The position numbers and the translations under genes are program-made. 64,000 nt of DNA from contig NZ_NRRV01000009.1 of assembly GCF_016583825.1 (NCBI RefSeq), positions 46,599 to 110,598 of the forward strand, read 5' to 3'. Source of the DNA: Thiohalocapsa halophila. Lineage in GTDB: Bacteria > Pseudomonadota > Gammaproteobacteria > Chromatiales > Chromatiaceae. Under the pieces are notes generated by a model. That model was given only the letters and a program-made list of their open reading frames with translations, had not been told where the DNA came from and searched no databases. Each line of letters begins with the position of its first letter. Position 1 is the stretch's first letter. Shown piece after piece: positions 40,213 to 49,001 of the stretch.

Positions 40213-41073
40213 GCTTGCCAGTCCAAGCGCCCACCACCAGGGGGCAATTCCTCTGGTCACGACTCCGGGCGCACTTTTGCTCGCTCGTTGCGCATTCGCA
40301 TGTTTTGAGACCGGACCTCGGCTCGAAGAAGCCATCGCGTCCGGAGAACGTCCAAGTCGCTGCCATCCCCCGGCAGCAACTGCTGTGCAACGAGGTCTGA
40401 AAGCCTGTGGCGCGACCACGCGTCGCCAATCTGATGTGGCCGCCGTGTTGTCTCCTGGACAAGGGCCTTACGAACGGCCGTGTCCGGCTCCAGTTCGGGC
40501 GCTAGGACCGCTCCCGGCCCCAAAGCAGGACATAAGGTTGCGCCCCGCGCAGTCCAGATGCCGAGCACCAAGCGATGGCGGTGCTTCGCGTTGCGGGCGC
40601 AGGCGCCGATAGGCACATGGCATCCAAACAGATTCGCCCCGCAGCGCACCCGGGCTCACGCTGACCTAGTGGTCCAGGCCCAATCGCTGGCGCTCAGCCC
40701 GGGAAGTTGGAGCCGAAACCCCAGCCCTGTACTGGACGGCGTCCGCGTGCACCCGAGGGAGCGCAGAGCAGCGCGGCTGGGGCATGACGCCGTCGCTGGG
40801 GTATGGTTGCCCGCCGCGCGCTCTCGGGTGTAAACAAACAATGCGGAGGTCCGCTGTACAGCAAACTACGGACGTGCGTCGGGGATGGGCTTCCGTCAGC
40901 AGTCGGCCAATTCCGGTCGTTGCCGCTCCGTGGCGACCCGACTGCCCAGGAATCCTTAGCAGACACGTCTTAGGCGAGAGACCGGGAGCCCGGTATACCG
41001 GCGGAGAGGCTTCCGTCTGACCCGGACGCGCGCTAGCATGTGGAGCACCAAACAGAGAACACGTACACTAACG
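40213..41073. other. Gene-poor region at the left edge of the accessory island
   Basis: About 860 bases. Short leftward frames exist (for example 40257-40649) but show no domain I recognise. Around 40885-40945 there is a TTCCGTCAGCAGTCGGCCAA-type segment that looks like a dispersed decayed repeat. Probably a zone of gene decay. Confidence 0.45.
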
Positions 41074-41307
41074 ATGGGTTACGCGGAGCTGATCAAGAAA
41101 CTGGAGACACTGCCGGACGAGAAGCGGGCCGAGGTTTTCGATTTCGTCGATTATCTGGCCGCCCGATTCGCCAGCCACCGAGGCCCCGCCATGGATCAGT
41201 GGACGGATGAGGAGTTCGCCGACATGGCGATGCAGCAGGCATTGCGCGGCATGGATGATGATCCGGTCATTTACGGTGACGCCGATCTCCGCGAGCGTTG
41301 GCCATGA
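41074..41307 (+). CDS. DUF2281-like antitoxin
   Basis: 77 residues from the ATG at 41074; a start 12 codons earlier is less likely. YAELIKKLETLPDEKRAEVFDFVDYLAARF is typical of DUF2281 antitoxin-like proteins. The tail is acidic, which fits binding of a basic toxin. Its stop overlaps the toxin start (ATGA). Confidence 0.78.
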   Translation: MGYAELIKKLETLPDEKRAEVFDFVDYLAARFASHRGPAMDQWTDEEFADMAMQQALRGMDDDPVIYGDADLRERWP

Positions 41308-41654
41308 AGCGCGCCGGGCAAATCGCCTTGACTCCCTTTCCCAACACAGATCTCTCCGGTTCGAAGCTACACCCCGTCTTATTGATCCGTCAGGCATCCA
41401 GCCGCGCCGATGACTGGCTGGTTTGCATGGTGTCCTCGCAACTGCATCAGGCCGAACCCGGTTTTGATGAGATCATCTTTACGAAAGACCCTGATTTTGC
41501 AGGTTCCGGCCTGAAAGCGCCTAGCGTCTTGCGCCTTTCGCGGCTCGCGGTATTGGACGGCGCCCTGTTGATAGGGTCTATTGGGTCGATCAGCGAGGAA
41601 CGTCTGAGCGCGGTCCGCGCCCGGCTTGCGGAGTGGTTGGCGGCGGAGCTATGA
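41304..41654 (+). CDS. MazF/PemK-family toxin
   Basis: 116 residues from the ATG at 41304. GQIALTPFPNTDLSGSKLHPVLLI is the PemK/MazF beta-barrel opening (usually FPFTD...KxRPVLV), and LKAPSVLRLSRLAVLDGALLI followed by IGSIS fits the family C-terminus. MazF relatives are ribosome-independent mRNA endoribonucleases. The expected Arg of the RP pair is His here, so activity is not certain. Coupled to the antitoxin by a 4-nt overlap. Confidence 0.8.
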   Translation: MKRAGQIALTPFPNTDLSGSKLHPVLLIRQASSRADDWLVCMVSSQLHQAEPGFDEIIFTKDPDFAGSGLKAPSVLRLSRLAVLDGALLIGSIGSISEERLSAVRARLAEWLAAEL

Positions 41655-42029
41655 GTCGGTGGTATCGGAAAGAAATTGAGCCTAATCCGAATAGCGCTAG
41701 ATTAAGGCCACGAACTCGTACAAACCAGTTGCTTGCGATGACTTTGATCCGGCGATCCACGCTGCGTCTACCGTGAAGGTCTGCGGTTTCCTCCCGCGGG
41801 ATTGGCTGAAATCATGCAGGCTGCGGGCGAAGGGCTTCGCTAAGCGATTGATTTTAAGGGGCTGTCGGTTAAGCGAGTGCCATTCGGCCCCTTATTCCGC
41901 TCATCTGACCCCGCCCATCCGTTATGGCGACCGAGCAACCCGCGGCCCCTTCGAGCCCCATCCACGCCAACGAGTCCGATCTCGCTGATGCGAGGGGCCT
42001 ACACAGTTCCCTTGCCAACGGTAGGCCCA
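41655..42029. other. Spacer before the primase-helicase gene
   Basis: About 375 bases, noticeably less GC-rich than the core genome in its first half. No gene supported. It may hold the promoter of the primase-helicase; none stands out. Confidence 0.45.
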
Positions 42030-44396
42030 GTGTCTGAGCAGGATGCGCTTGCAGCGCTGAGGGCCGAAAACGCGCGCCTGATCGGGTTACTGGAGGCCCA
42101 TGGAATCCAGTGGCGACAGCCTACCGAGTCCCTTTCCCCCGTCTCCGAGCGGGAAACACAAGGGCTATCGACGCGCGAGAAAGTAGCGCTGTTTCGTCGG
42201 CTGTTCCGAGGCCGCGACGATGTCTTTCCGATCCGTTGGGAGAGCAAGACCAGCGGCAAGTCGGGCTATGCACCAGCTTGCGCCAACGAATGGCGCTCTG
42301 GCGTGTGCGACAAACCGCGCATCAAGTGCGCGGACTGTGCTCATCGCGTACTGATCCCGCTGACCGATACCGTCGTCTATGACCACCTGGCAGGCAAGCA
42401 CACGATTGGCATCTATCCCTTGCTGGAAGACGACACCTGCCACTTTCTAGCAGTCGATTTCGATAAAGCCGACTGGCGCGCCGACGCGCGCGCCTTCGCC
42501 CAGTCTTGCGAGGACCTGGGGGTCCCCGTCGCGCTCGAAATCTCGCGCTCCGGCCAAGGGGCGCATGCCTGGATCTTCTTCGATGGCCGCGTGCCGGCGC
42601 ATGAGGCCCGTCGGCTTGGCACTACCCTGATCAGCCACACCTGCGCCCGCACCCGGCAGCTGGAGCTGACCTCCTACGACCGACTTTTCCCAAGCCAGGA
42701 CAGGCTGCCCAAGGGCGGCTTCGGCAACCTGATTGCCTTGCCGCTGCAAAAGCAACCGCGAGAAAGCCAGTGCAGCCTGTTCGTCGACAGCGACTGGCAC
42801 GCGTATCCCGACCAATGGGCCTTCCTGGCATCGATAAGACTGATGGCGCCGCAGGATATTGAGCCCGCGATCTTGCGCGGTGGCGGCGGGGTTCATCCAT
42901 TGGATATTGCCTTCATTGATGAGGAGGACCAGGCGGAGCCTTGGAAGCGCCCTAAACCGGCGGCCAGAGCGCTACCAGCACCGATGCCCAAGCGCATCAC
43001 CATGACGTTGGCCGACCGCGTCTATTTCGAGAAGGCACAACTGCCGCAGCCGCTGGCTAACCGGCTGATCCGCCTCGCCGCGTTCCAAAACCCTGCTTTC
43101 TACCGGGCGCAGGCCATGCGCCTATCGGTTTGGAACAAGCCCCGCGTGATCGGCTGCGCGGAAAACTATCCTCAGCACATTGCGTTGCCGCGCGGATGTC
43201 TCGATGCCGTCCTGGAACTGTTGCAGGACAACGCGATTGGCAGCGAAGTCCACGACGAGCGGTCTTCAGGCCGACCCCTTGAGGTCGAGTTCGCCGGCAC
43301 CCTGCGATCCGATCAAGCCGAGGCAGTCTCCGCGATGCTGCAACAGGACACCGGGGTTCTCTGCGCGCCAACGGCGTTTGGCAAGACGGTGGTCGCGGCC
43401 GGAATGATCGCTGAGCGTCGTGTCAACACCCTGGTCCTAGTGCATCGAACGGACCTGCTCAACCAATGGCGGGAGCGTCTGCAATCCTTTCTCGGCGTCG
43501 GCCAGGGCGTGATCGGGACCATCGGCGGCGGAAAGACCAAACTCAGCGGCAAGATCGATCTTGCCGTGATGCAGTCGCTGTCGCGTCGGGGCAAGGTCAA
43601 CCCGTGCGTCGAAGACTATGGTCAGGTCATTGTGGATGAGTGTCACCACCTCGGTGCCACCTCCTTCGAGGACATTCTCAAATGCGTCAAAGCGAGATAC
43701 GTCCTAGGCCTAACCGCCACGCCGATCCGCCGCGACGGCCAACAGCCCATCATCTTCATGCAGTGTGGCCCCATCCGACACACGGCGACCCAACCCGCCG
43801 GCGCCCCGCGTGACCTTGCCGTGCTGCCGCGCGAGCTGTCTGGGTGCATTGATCTACCGCCAGATGCAGGGATTCAGGAAGTCTTTCGTCACCTGGCCAA
43901 CGATCAGGATCGGACTAAAGCAATAATCGACCCGATCCACAATGCGGTGGAACACGGGCGCAAGGTCTTGGTGTTGACCGAACGCACAGACCATGTTCAT
44001 ACCATCCATGCCGCACTGGAGGGTACCATTCCATCCCTTTTCGTGTTGCACGGACGGATGTCGAAAAAGCAGCGAGCCGCCTTGGTCGCTGAACTGGATG
44101 CGCTGGCGCCAGATGCGCCGCGCGTGTTGGTCGCCACCGGCAAACTGGTCGGTGAGGGCTTCGATCATCCGCCGCTCGACACCTTGGTACTGGCGATGCC
44201 CGTGTCGTGGAGGGGGACGTTGCAGCAATATGCCGGCCGCTTGCACCGGGAACATGCCATCAAGACCGACGTACGCATCATCGATTTCATCGATACCGGT
44301 CATCCGGCACTACAACGCATGTGGGACAAACGCCAACGGGGGTATCAAGCGATGGGCTATCGCATCGCAGACCAACCTGAGCTGGATGTCCGCTGA
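42030..44396 (+). CDS. Primase-helicase of the TOTE-conflict type (AEP domain plus SF2 helicase)
   Basis: About 788 residues from a GTG at 42030 (an ATG at 41988 would add 14). It begins with a short coiled coil (ALAALRAENARLIGLLEAHG). The archaeo-eukaryotic primase domain follows: GYAPACANEWRSGVC and KCADC form a Cys cluster, FLAVDFDKADW (about 140) has the catalytic DxD, and SGQGAHAWIFF and FGNLIALPLQ complete it. The SF2 helicase part has APTAFGKTVVA (Walker A, about 445), VDECHH (about 535), GLTATP, and QYAGRLHRE (motif VI). This architecture belongs to the TOTE biological-conflict systems. Relatives often carry a nuclease domain; none is visible here. The RIT element begins 72 nt after its stop. 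Confidence 0.88.
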   Translation: MSEQDALAALRAENARLIGLLEAHGIQWRQPTESLSPVSERETQGLSTREKVALFRRLFRGRDDVFPIRWESKTSGKSGYAPACANEWRSGVCDKPRIKCADCAHRVLIPLTDTVVYDHLAGKHTIGIYPLLEDDTCHFLAVDFDKADWRADARAFAQSCEDLGVPVALEISRSGQGAHAWIFFDGRVPAHEARRLGTTLISHTCARTRQLELTSYDRLFPSQDRLPKGGFGNLIALPLQKQPRESQCSLFVDSDWHAYPDQWAFLASIRLMAPQDIEPAILRGGGGVHPLDIAFIDEEDQAEPWKRPKPAARALPAPMPKRITMTLADRVYFEKAQLPQPLANRLIRLAAFQNPAFYRAQAMRLSVWNKPRVIGCAENYPQHIALPRGCLDAVLELLQDNAIGSEVHDERSSGRPLEVEFAGTLRSDQAEAVSAMLQQDTGVLCAPTAFGKTVVAAGMIAERRVNTLVLVHRTDLLNQWRERLQSFLGVGQGVIGTIGGGKTKLSGKIDLAVMQSLSRRGKVNPCVEDYGQVIVDECHHLGATSFEDILKCVKARYVLGLTATPIRRDGQQPIIFMQCGPIRHTATQPAGAPRDLAVLPRELSGCIDLPPDAGIQEVFRHLANDQDRTKAIIDPIHNAVEHGRKVLVLTERTDHVHTIHAALEGTIPSLFVLHGRMSKKQRAALVAELDALAPDAPRVLVATGKLVGEGFDHPPLDTLVLAMPVSWRGTLQQYAGRLHREHAIKTDVRIIDFIDTGHPALQRMWDKRQRGYQAMGYRIADQPELDVR

Positions 44397-44442
44397 GCGG
44401 TGCTTTGCTGTCGTTCAATCTCTCAGGAAAGATGTCTCCTAT

Positions 44443-44474
44443 GGGTCGCTATGTAAAGCTTTACATAGCGACCC
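44443..44474. repeat. Perfect 32-bp palindrome next to the RIT left end
   Basis: GGGTCGCTATGTAAAG followed by its exact reverse complement CTTTACATAGCGACCC. The half-site CTATGTAAAG is the same word that builds the RIT terminal repeats, so this looks like two inward-facing recombinase sites fused head to head. It overlaps the RIT left inverted repeat by six bases. Confidence 0.95.
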
Positions 44475-44500
44475 CTATGTAAAGTTGCCAACTATGTAAA
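44469..44500 (+). repeat. RIT left terminal inverted repeat
   Basis: CGACCCCTATGTAAAGTTGC then CAACTATGTAAA. Compared with the right end it differs at 2 of 32 positions. Further copies of the core word occur at 44449-44458 and, inverted, at 44459-44468 and 44568-44576. Confidence 0.92.
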
Positions 44501-44621
44501 TCGTGGCACGGCGGTCTTCGTAAGTCGCTGTGTTTGCGAGCCTCAGCGGGAAGGAACGGGGAGCGAACTTTACATATTTCTGCGGTTTACTGAGAGGCTC
44601 CAGCCGCTTCAGGAGACCGCG

Positions 44622-45872
44622 ATGAGCAGTGCAGGCCAACTTCCCGAGCGATCAATCCGCCAGCTTCGTGGCAGCCCGTTGGCACCTTACGTGGACGCCT
44701 TCGCACGCTACCTCGGCGAGCGCGAGTACGCAGCTCAAACGACGACGACCTATTTCGGATGCCTGGCACACTTCGGGCGTTGGATGCACCGGCACCGAAT
44801 CCCGGTCGAATCCCTCGGCGCAGATAGGGTCGCGGAGTTTCTCAACGGCCACCTTCCCCGGTGCGATTGTGCCGCACCCGTTGTTCGCGCCCATGCAGAG
44901 TTGCGGGCGGCGCTTGGGCATCTGTTGATCGTCTTGCACGCCAACGCAGCGCTACCGGAACGGTTGCCGGGGACGCCGGTCGAGGAGGAACTGCGTCGTT
45001 TCGGCGAACGGATGGAGCGTGTGCAGGGACTTGCCCCCAAGACGCGCACCCAGTACCTGCGAACGGTCCGCCGTCTGCTCGTCGAACACTTCGGCGATCA
45101 GGCCATCGACTTCGACGCCGTCACGCCCGAGCGCGTGCGTCGATTCGTCGCCCGTCAGAGCGAACGCTACAGCAGCCCGGCCAGCGCCGGCACGCTGATC
45201 TCGGCGTTGCGCGGCTACTTCCGTTTCCGCGCCACCTGTGGCGATCGGGTACATGCGCTCATCGGAGTGCTGCCCTATCCGGCCAACTGGCAGTTGGCCT
45301 CCTTGCCGAAAGGCCTGAGCGATGCGGAAGTTCAGCAGCTGGTGGATTCGCTCGGTTGGGAGGGGGCGTCGGCGCGGCGCGCCGATGCTATGGTGCGCTG
45401 TGCCCTGGATCTGGGCTTGCGCAGCGGGGAGATCGCCACGCTTGGCCTCGATGATATCGACTGGCAGGCCGGCACCATCACCTTGCGCAGGACCAAGAGC
45501 CGTCGCGAAGACACCTTGCCGTTGCCGCCGACCACGGGACAGGCCATCGTCGATTATCTCCTGCACGAACGCCCGCCGAGCGCCAGTCGGGCGGTCTTCG
45601 TTCGCCGCATCGCGCCTTGCGACCGCCCGCTCGGCGCCGACTGCGTGCGCAAGAGCATTCGCCAAGCCTACGCCCGTGCCGGTTTGCCCTATACCCGCTC
45701 GCATCTGCTGCGCCACACCATGGCCAGTCGCCTGCTGGCGAGCGGCAGCTCGCTCAAGGAGGTGGCCGATGTCCTGCGCCATCGTTCGCTCAACACCACG
45801 CTGATCTACGCCAAGCTCGACAGCCGGACGCTGACCGCCGTCGCGTTGCCATGGCCAGGAGGTGCGGCATGA
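44622..45872 (+). CDS. ritA: RIT tyrosine recombinase A
   Basis: 416 residues. The N-terminal SAM-like arm-binding and core-binding parts are followed by a catalytic domain. Catalytic residues visible: Arg in LDLGLRSGEIATLGLDDID, a Lys-bearing hairpin (RRTKSRREDTLPLP), HLLRHTMASRLLASG (H-x-x-R) and LRHRSLNTTLIYAKLD with the nucleophile Tyr. First of three recombinases. In known RIT elements all three act together. Its stop overlaps the next start (ATGA). Confidence 0.93.
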   Translation: MSSAGQLPERSIRQLRGSPLAPYVDAFARYLGEREYAAQTTTTYFGCLAHFGRWMHRHRIPVESLGADRVAEFLNGHLPRCDCAAPVVRAHAELRAALGHLLIVLHANAALPERLPGTPVEEELRRFGERMERVQGLAPKTRTQYLRTVRRLLVEHFGDQAIDFDAVTPERVRRFVARQSERYSSPASAGTLISALRGYFRFRATCGDRVHALIGVLPYPANWQLASLPKGLSDAEVQQLVDSLGWEGASARRADAMVRCALDLGLRSGEIATLGLDDIDWQAGTITLRRTKSRREDTLPLPPTTGQAIVDYLLHERPPSASRAVFVRRIAPCDRPLGADCVRKSIRQAYARAGLPYTRSHLLRHTMASRLLASGSSLKEVADVLRHRSLNTTLIYAKLDSRTLTAVALPWPGGAA

Positions 45873-46837
45873 ACACCATGACCGCCATGCAATCGTCCGT
45901 GGCGCAATTCCTGGAGGAACGTCGTCGGCTCGGGTTTGCCTCGCGCTCGATGGGGCATGCCCTGCGCAGCTTCGCGCATTACATCGATGGCCTGGGAACA
46001 CCGGCGCCGCTCACCGTCGAGGCCATGGCCGCGTGGGCGCGCTGTCCGAAGAACGGCAGTGACAACCCGCTCACTTGGGCGCGGCGACTGAAGATCCTGC
46101 GCCCCTTTGCCCGATGGATGCAGCAGTTCGAGCCAGGTACCGAGGTGCCCGACGACACTGTCTTCGGCGGTGTCGACCAGCGGTTGGCCCCCCACATCTA
46201 CACCGAGCAGGAGATTGCTGACCTGCTGGTCGCCGCGCGTGGTCTGTGTCCGCCGTTACGCGGCGCCACCTACGAAACTTTGTTCGGCTTGTTGGCGGCA
46301 ACCGGTCTGCGTGTCTCGGAGGCGCTGCACCTGTTCGATGCGGATGTCGATCTGCGCTCGGGCCTGCTGACAGTCCGGCGAACCAAGTTCGCCAAGTCCC
46401 GCCAGATACCGCTGCATCCGAGCACGCTGGAGGCGCTGAAAGCGTACTGTCGGCTGCGCGATCGGCAGGTCGCGCGTAGGGAGGAAACGCCGTTGTTTGT
46501 CGGCACGCGCGGTGAGCGCCAGGGATGCGCGCTGAGTCTGCGGCAAGTCGCTCGGGTGTTCCGCGGCCTATCCGACCAATTGGGGTGGATCAACCGTGGC
46601 GCCCATCACGCGCCGCGCATTCATGACCTGAGACACACGTTCGTCGTGCGTCGCATGCTGCTCTGGCAGGCGCAGGGGGTCGATGTCGACCAACAGATGT
46701 TGGCCCTGGCTACCTACGTCGGCCATGCGATGGTGACCAACACCTACTGGTACATCACAGCAGTGCCCGCGCTCATGGCACTGGCCACCGAACGGTTCGA
46801 GCCGCTGCCCCCAAGCGCCGAGGTCGACCATGTCTGA
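45869..46837 (+). CDS. ritB: RIT tyrosine recombinase B
   Basis: 322 residues; starts within the ritA stop codon (4-nt overlap) after AGGAGG. LLAATGLRVSEALHLFDAD has the first Arg, RRTKFAKSRQIPLHP the Lys, RIHDLRHTFVVRR the H-x-x-R, and YVGHAMVTNTYWYITAVP the His and nucleophile Tyr. The middle member of RIT trios is typically this size. Confidence 0.93.
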   Translation: MNTMTAMQSSVAQFLEERRRLGFASRSMGHALRSFAHYIDGLGTPAPLTVEAMAAWARCPKNGSDNPLTWARRLKILRPFARWMQQFEPGTEVPDDTVFGGVDQRLAPHIYTEQEIADLLVAARGLCPPLRGATYETLFGLLAATGLRVSEALHLFDADVDLRSGLLTVRRTKFAKSRQIPLHPSTLEALKAYCRLRDRQVARREETPLFVGTRGERQGCALSLRQVARVFRGLSDQLGWINRGAHHAPRIHDLRHTFVVRRMLLWQAQGVDVDQQMLALATYVGHAMVTNTYWYITAVPALMALATERFEPLPPSAEVDHV

Positions 46838-47843
46838 AGCCAACGCCGTACACACGCCTTCATTTCCGGCGCTGGTCCAGCAGTTTTTCACCGACCATCT
46901 GCTCGCCCAGCGCGCCATGAGCCCCAACACGGTCGCGTCCTATCGCGATGCGATGCTGCTGTTCCTGGACTTCGCGCACGAACGTCTGGGCAAGGCCCCG
47001 ACCGAGCTGTGTCTGGCGGATATCGCGCCGGACCTCATCCTGGCATTCCTCGATGACCTGGAACGGCGGCGCAACAACTCGGTGCGCAGCCGCAATCTGC
47101 GCCTGACTGCCCTGCGCGCGTTCCTGAAGTTCGCCGGACGGCACGATGTCGCCTCGCTGCTGAGCGTCGAACGGGCACTCGCGGTACCCATGAAGCGCTT
47201 CGAGCGCCCCATGTTGGGGTTTCTGTCGCGCGAGGAGATGCTCGCGGTCATTGGCCAGCCGGGCGCGACCTGGACGTCGCAGCGCGACCACCTGTTGTTG
47301 ACCATGCTCTACAACACCGGGGCGCGCGTCTCGGAGATCATCGCCGTGCAGGTCGCCGACGTCGTGCTGGATGCTTCCGCCTGTGTGCATTTGCACGGCA
47401 AGGGCCGAAAGCAGCGCGCAGTCCCGTTGTGGAAATCCACGGTCCAGGAAATCCGCGCGTGGCTGCGGCGCAATCCTGCGCTCGCGCGGGACACGCCGTT
47501 GCTACCCAACCGCGGCGGTCGCGCCATGACACGCCAAAACGTCAACCAACGATTCGATATCGCCGTGACCCGTGCCACCCAAACGCATCCCTCCCTCGCT
47601 GGACGGCATGTCTCGCCGCACACGATCCGTCATTCGACGGCGATGCATATGCTGCAATCCGGTGTCGCCTTCAGCGTGATTGCCCTGTGGATGGGTCACG
47701 AGAGCACAACGACGACACATCGATACGTGGAAGCGGACCTGGCGATGAAGGAACAGGCGCTCGCACGCCTCGACGAGCCCGATACGACGATCCATCGCTA
47801 TCGCCCGCCCGATGCGCTGCGAGCATTCCTTCAAGCCCTGTAA
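46830..47843 (+). CDS. ritC: RIT tyrosine recombinase C
   Basis: 337 residues; overlaps ritB by 8 nt. It has an N-terminal core-binding domain (TDHLLAQRAMSPNTVASYRD). MLYNTGARVSEIIAVQVADV, LHGKGRKQRAVPLW, SPHTIRHSTAMHMLQSG and WMGHESTTTTHRYVEADL carry Arg, Lys, H-x-x-R and His/Tyr. It resembles XerD-type integrases more than the other two do. Confidence 0.93.
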   Translation: MSEANAVHTPSFPALVQQFFTDHLLAQRAMSPNTVASYRDAMLLFLDFAHERLGKAPTELCLADIAPDLILAFLDDLERRRNNSVRSRNLRLTALRAFLKFAGRHDVASLLSVERALAVPMKRFERPMLGFLSREEMLAVIGQPGATWTSQRDHLLLTMLYNTGARVSEIIAVQVADVVLDASACVHLHGKGRKQRAVPLWKSTVQEIRAWLRRNPALARDTPLLPNRGGRAMTRQNVNQRFDIAVTRATQTHPSLAGRHVSPHTIRHSTAMHMLQSGVAFSVIALWMGHESTTTTHRYVEADLAMKEQALARLDEPDTTIHRYRPPDALRAFLQAL

Positions 47844-47852
47844 CTATGTAAA

Positions 47853-47899
47853 GAACCTGCTGGCTCCAACGCCCCGTACCGCTGGGGCCAGCAGGCGAA
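47853..47899 (+). terminator. Hairpin at the RIT right end
   Basis: CCTGCTGGC (47859-47867) pairs with GCCAGCAGG (47887-47895). It lies just after ritC and just inside the right inverted repeat. No T run; it may be a weak terminator or part of the recombinase binding region. Confidence 0.4.
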
Positions 47900-47900
47900 C

Positions 47901-47932
47901 TTCACATAGTTTGCAACTTTACATAGGGGTCG
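47901..47932 (-). repeat. RIT right terminal inverted repeat
   Basis: Read in reverse: CGACCCCTATGTAAAGTTGC then AAACTATGTGAA, 30 of 32 identical to the left end. Another core word (CTATGTAAAG) lies inside at 47845-47854. Confidence 0.92.
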
Positions 47933-48667
47933 TAAGCAGTAGTCGCCGCCGTCGCCCCTCAGCGTGCGTTGTGGGGCGGGAAGCTGACACTCGAGGGTCA
48001 CGGGGCCGAGCAGCACCCGCCGCTCAGGGTCCGTTTTGGGCAAAAGGGGTCGGCGAAACGGGCAGAGCCGAATGGCGCTAAGTCAAGCGGAAAGCTCCCT
48101 GAATCATGCACTTGGCAGCCACCTTGCCGACTCAGCGCTGCTTCTTCGGATGGCCGTTGAGCAGCACCTCCTCACGCGCCTCGGCCCGCGGCTTGGTCAG
48201 CAAGGGGAACGACTTGGGCGGCGCTTGCGCTGACGGGGCTCGATTCGCCCCGGTCTGAGGCCAACCCGCGGCTCGGCGATGAGCAGCAGCAACCCATGTG
48301 TCAGGCGACATGAAAAACTGATTCCATGCCGAGCGGCCGCCCGTAACCTGGTGGACTGCGCTTCGCTTGTCCACCCTACGCCCTGCGCAATAGCGTCTGC
48401 TCGTCGCCGCCTTTGCCCTGGCAGGCCCCCGCGGCCACGTCGAGCAACGCGCCGCTGGCCAGACACAGTAGTACCACCAGGCGCATGACCGGGAAGCCCA
48501 AGCCCTCGCGTTGGCTCGCCGGCTGCGGATAGACAGCTTGGCTCGCCTCGGTGTCGTGCCGGCTCGTCGTCGTGCCGTCGGCCAACACCACCCGCCGGCC
48601 CCGCCACAGCCAGGCATCGCAGACGCCACCGGCCACCAGTTGGCCCGCGTGCAGCGTCTCGGTCGGC
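47933..48667 (-). pseudogene. Decayed IS4-like transposase, copy 1
   Basis: Read leftward, two blocks of an IS4-family transposase remain. The upstream block has DAWLWRGRRVVLADGTTTSR, RHDTEASQAVYPQP and LVVLLCLASGALLDVAAGAC, ending at KGGDEQTLLR. A half copy of the GTAGGGTGGACAAGCG palindrome (48350-48379) follows, then the C-terminal block AEPRVGLRPGRIEPRQRKRR and NGHPKKQR. The middle of the gene is missing. The non-coding end TAAGCAGTAGTCGCCGCCGT starts exactly at the RIT border. A better preserved second copy lies at 51558-52544. Confidence 0.85.
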
Positions 48668-48974
48668 GGAAATCTGGTAATCCAATTTGCGAGAGGTCCA
48701 ACTGGAAGCGCATTCGGATCGCACGATTTCGATAATCTTGGTCGTGCACAAGGTTCTTGAAACCGCCAAGATCGACTACGTCACCGCCAAGTTCAGTCCG
48801 TCCAACATCGCAATTGTCCCGCTCCAACACCTCCCGCGCATACATCAACGCCTGCACAATGGTGCTCTTGCCGGCGTTGTTCGGCCCGAACAGCAGCGTC
48901 AGTGGCGCAAACTCAATGCGCACCGGCTCGCGGATGCCTTTGAAGTTTTCGAGGGTCAGGGCCTTGAGGATCAT
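48668..48974 (-). pseudogene. AAA ATPase (SMC/OLD-like), truncated by the IS4 relic
   Basis: The first roughly 100 residues survive: MILKALTLENFKGIREPVRI, then LLFGPNNAGKSTIVQALMYA with an intact Walker A, then ELGGDVVDLGGFKNLVHD. At about 48668 the sequence switches into the IS4-like transposase, so the open frame of 280 residues is a chimera. The original protein resembled AAA_15/OLD-type ATPases common in defence islands. It is 27 nt after the PIN-type toxin gene and was probably cotranscribed with it. Confidence 0.82.
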
Positions 48975-49001
48975 CGTGATTTCCGTCGCGTGCGGTGGCG
49001 G

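Larger units (their letters stand above)
44469..47932 (+). mobile_element. Recombinase-In-Trio (RIT) element
   Basis: 3,464 bp bounded by near-perfect inverted ends that enclose three consecutive, overlapping tyrosine recombinase genes in one direction. This is the definition of RIT elements. Left end CGACCCCTATGTAAAGTTGC; the right end, read in reverse, has the same 20 bases, and the match continues to 30 of 32. All three recombinases keep their catalytic residues, so it may be mobile. No cargo gene. It sits between the primase-helicase and an IS4-like relic. Confidence 0.9.

Noticed and set aside
40257..40649. 130-residue leftward open frame after prk
   Set aside because: Unusual composition, no recognisable domain, no clear ribosome-binding site, and overlapping frames of similar quality on the other strand.
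48132..48974. 280-residue leftward open frame as one real gene
   Set aside because: The first 100 residues are an AAA ATPase and the rest is out-of-frame or in-frame IS4-like transposase sequence and a palindrome, so it is a chimera of remnants.
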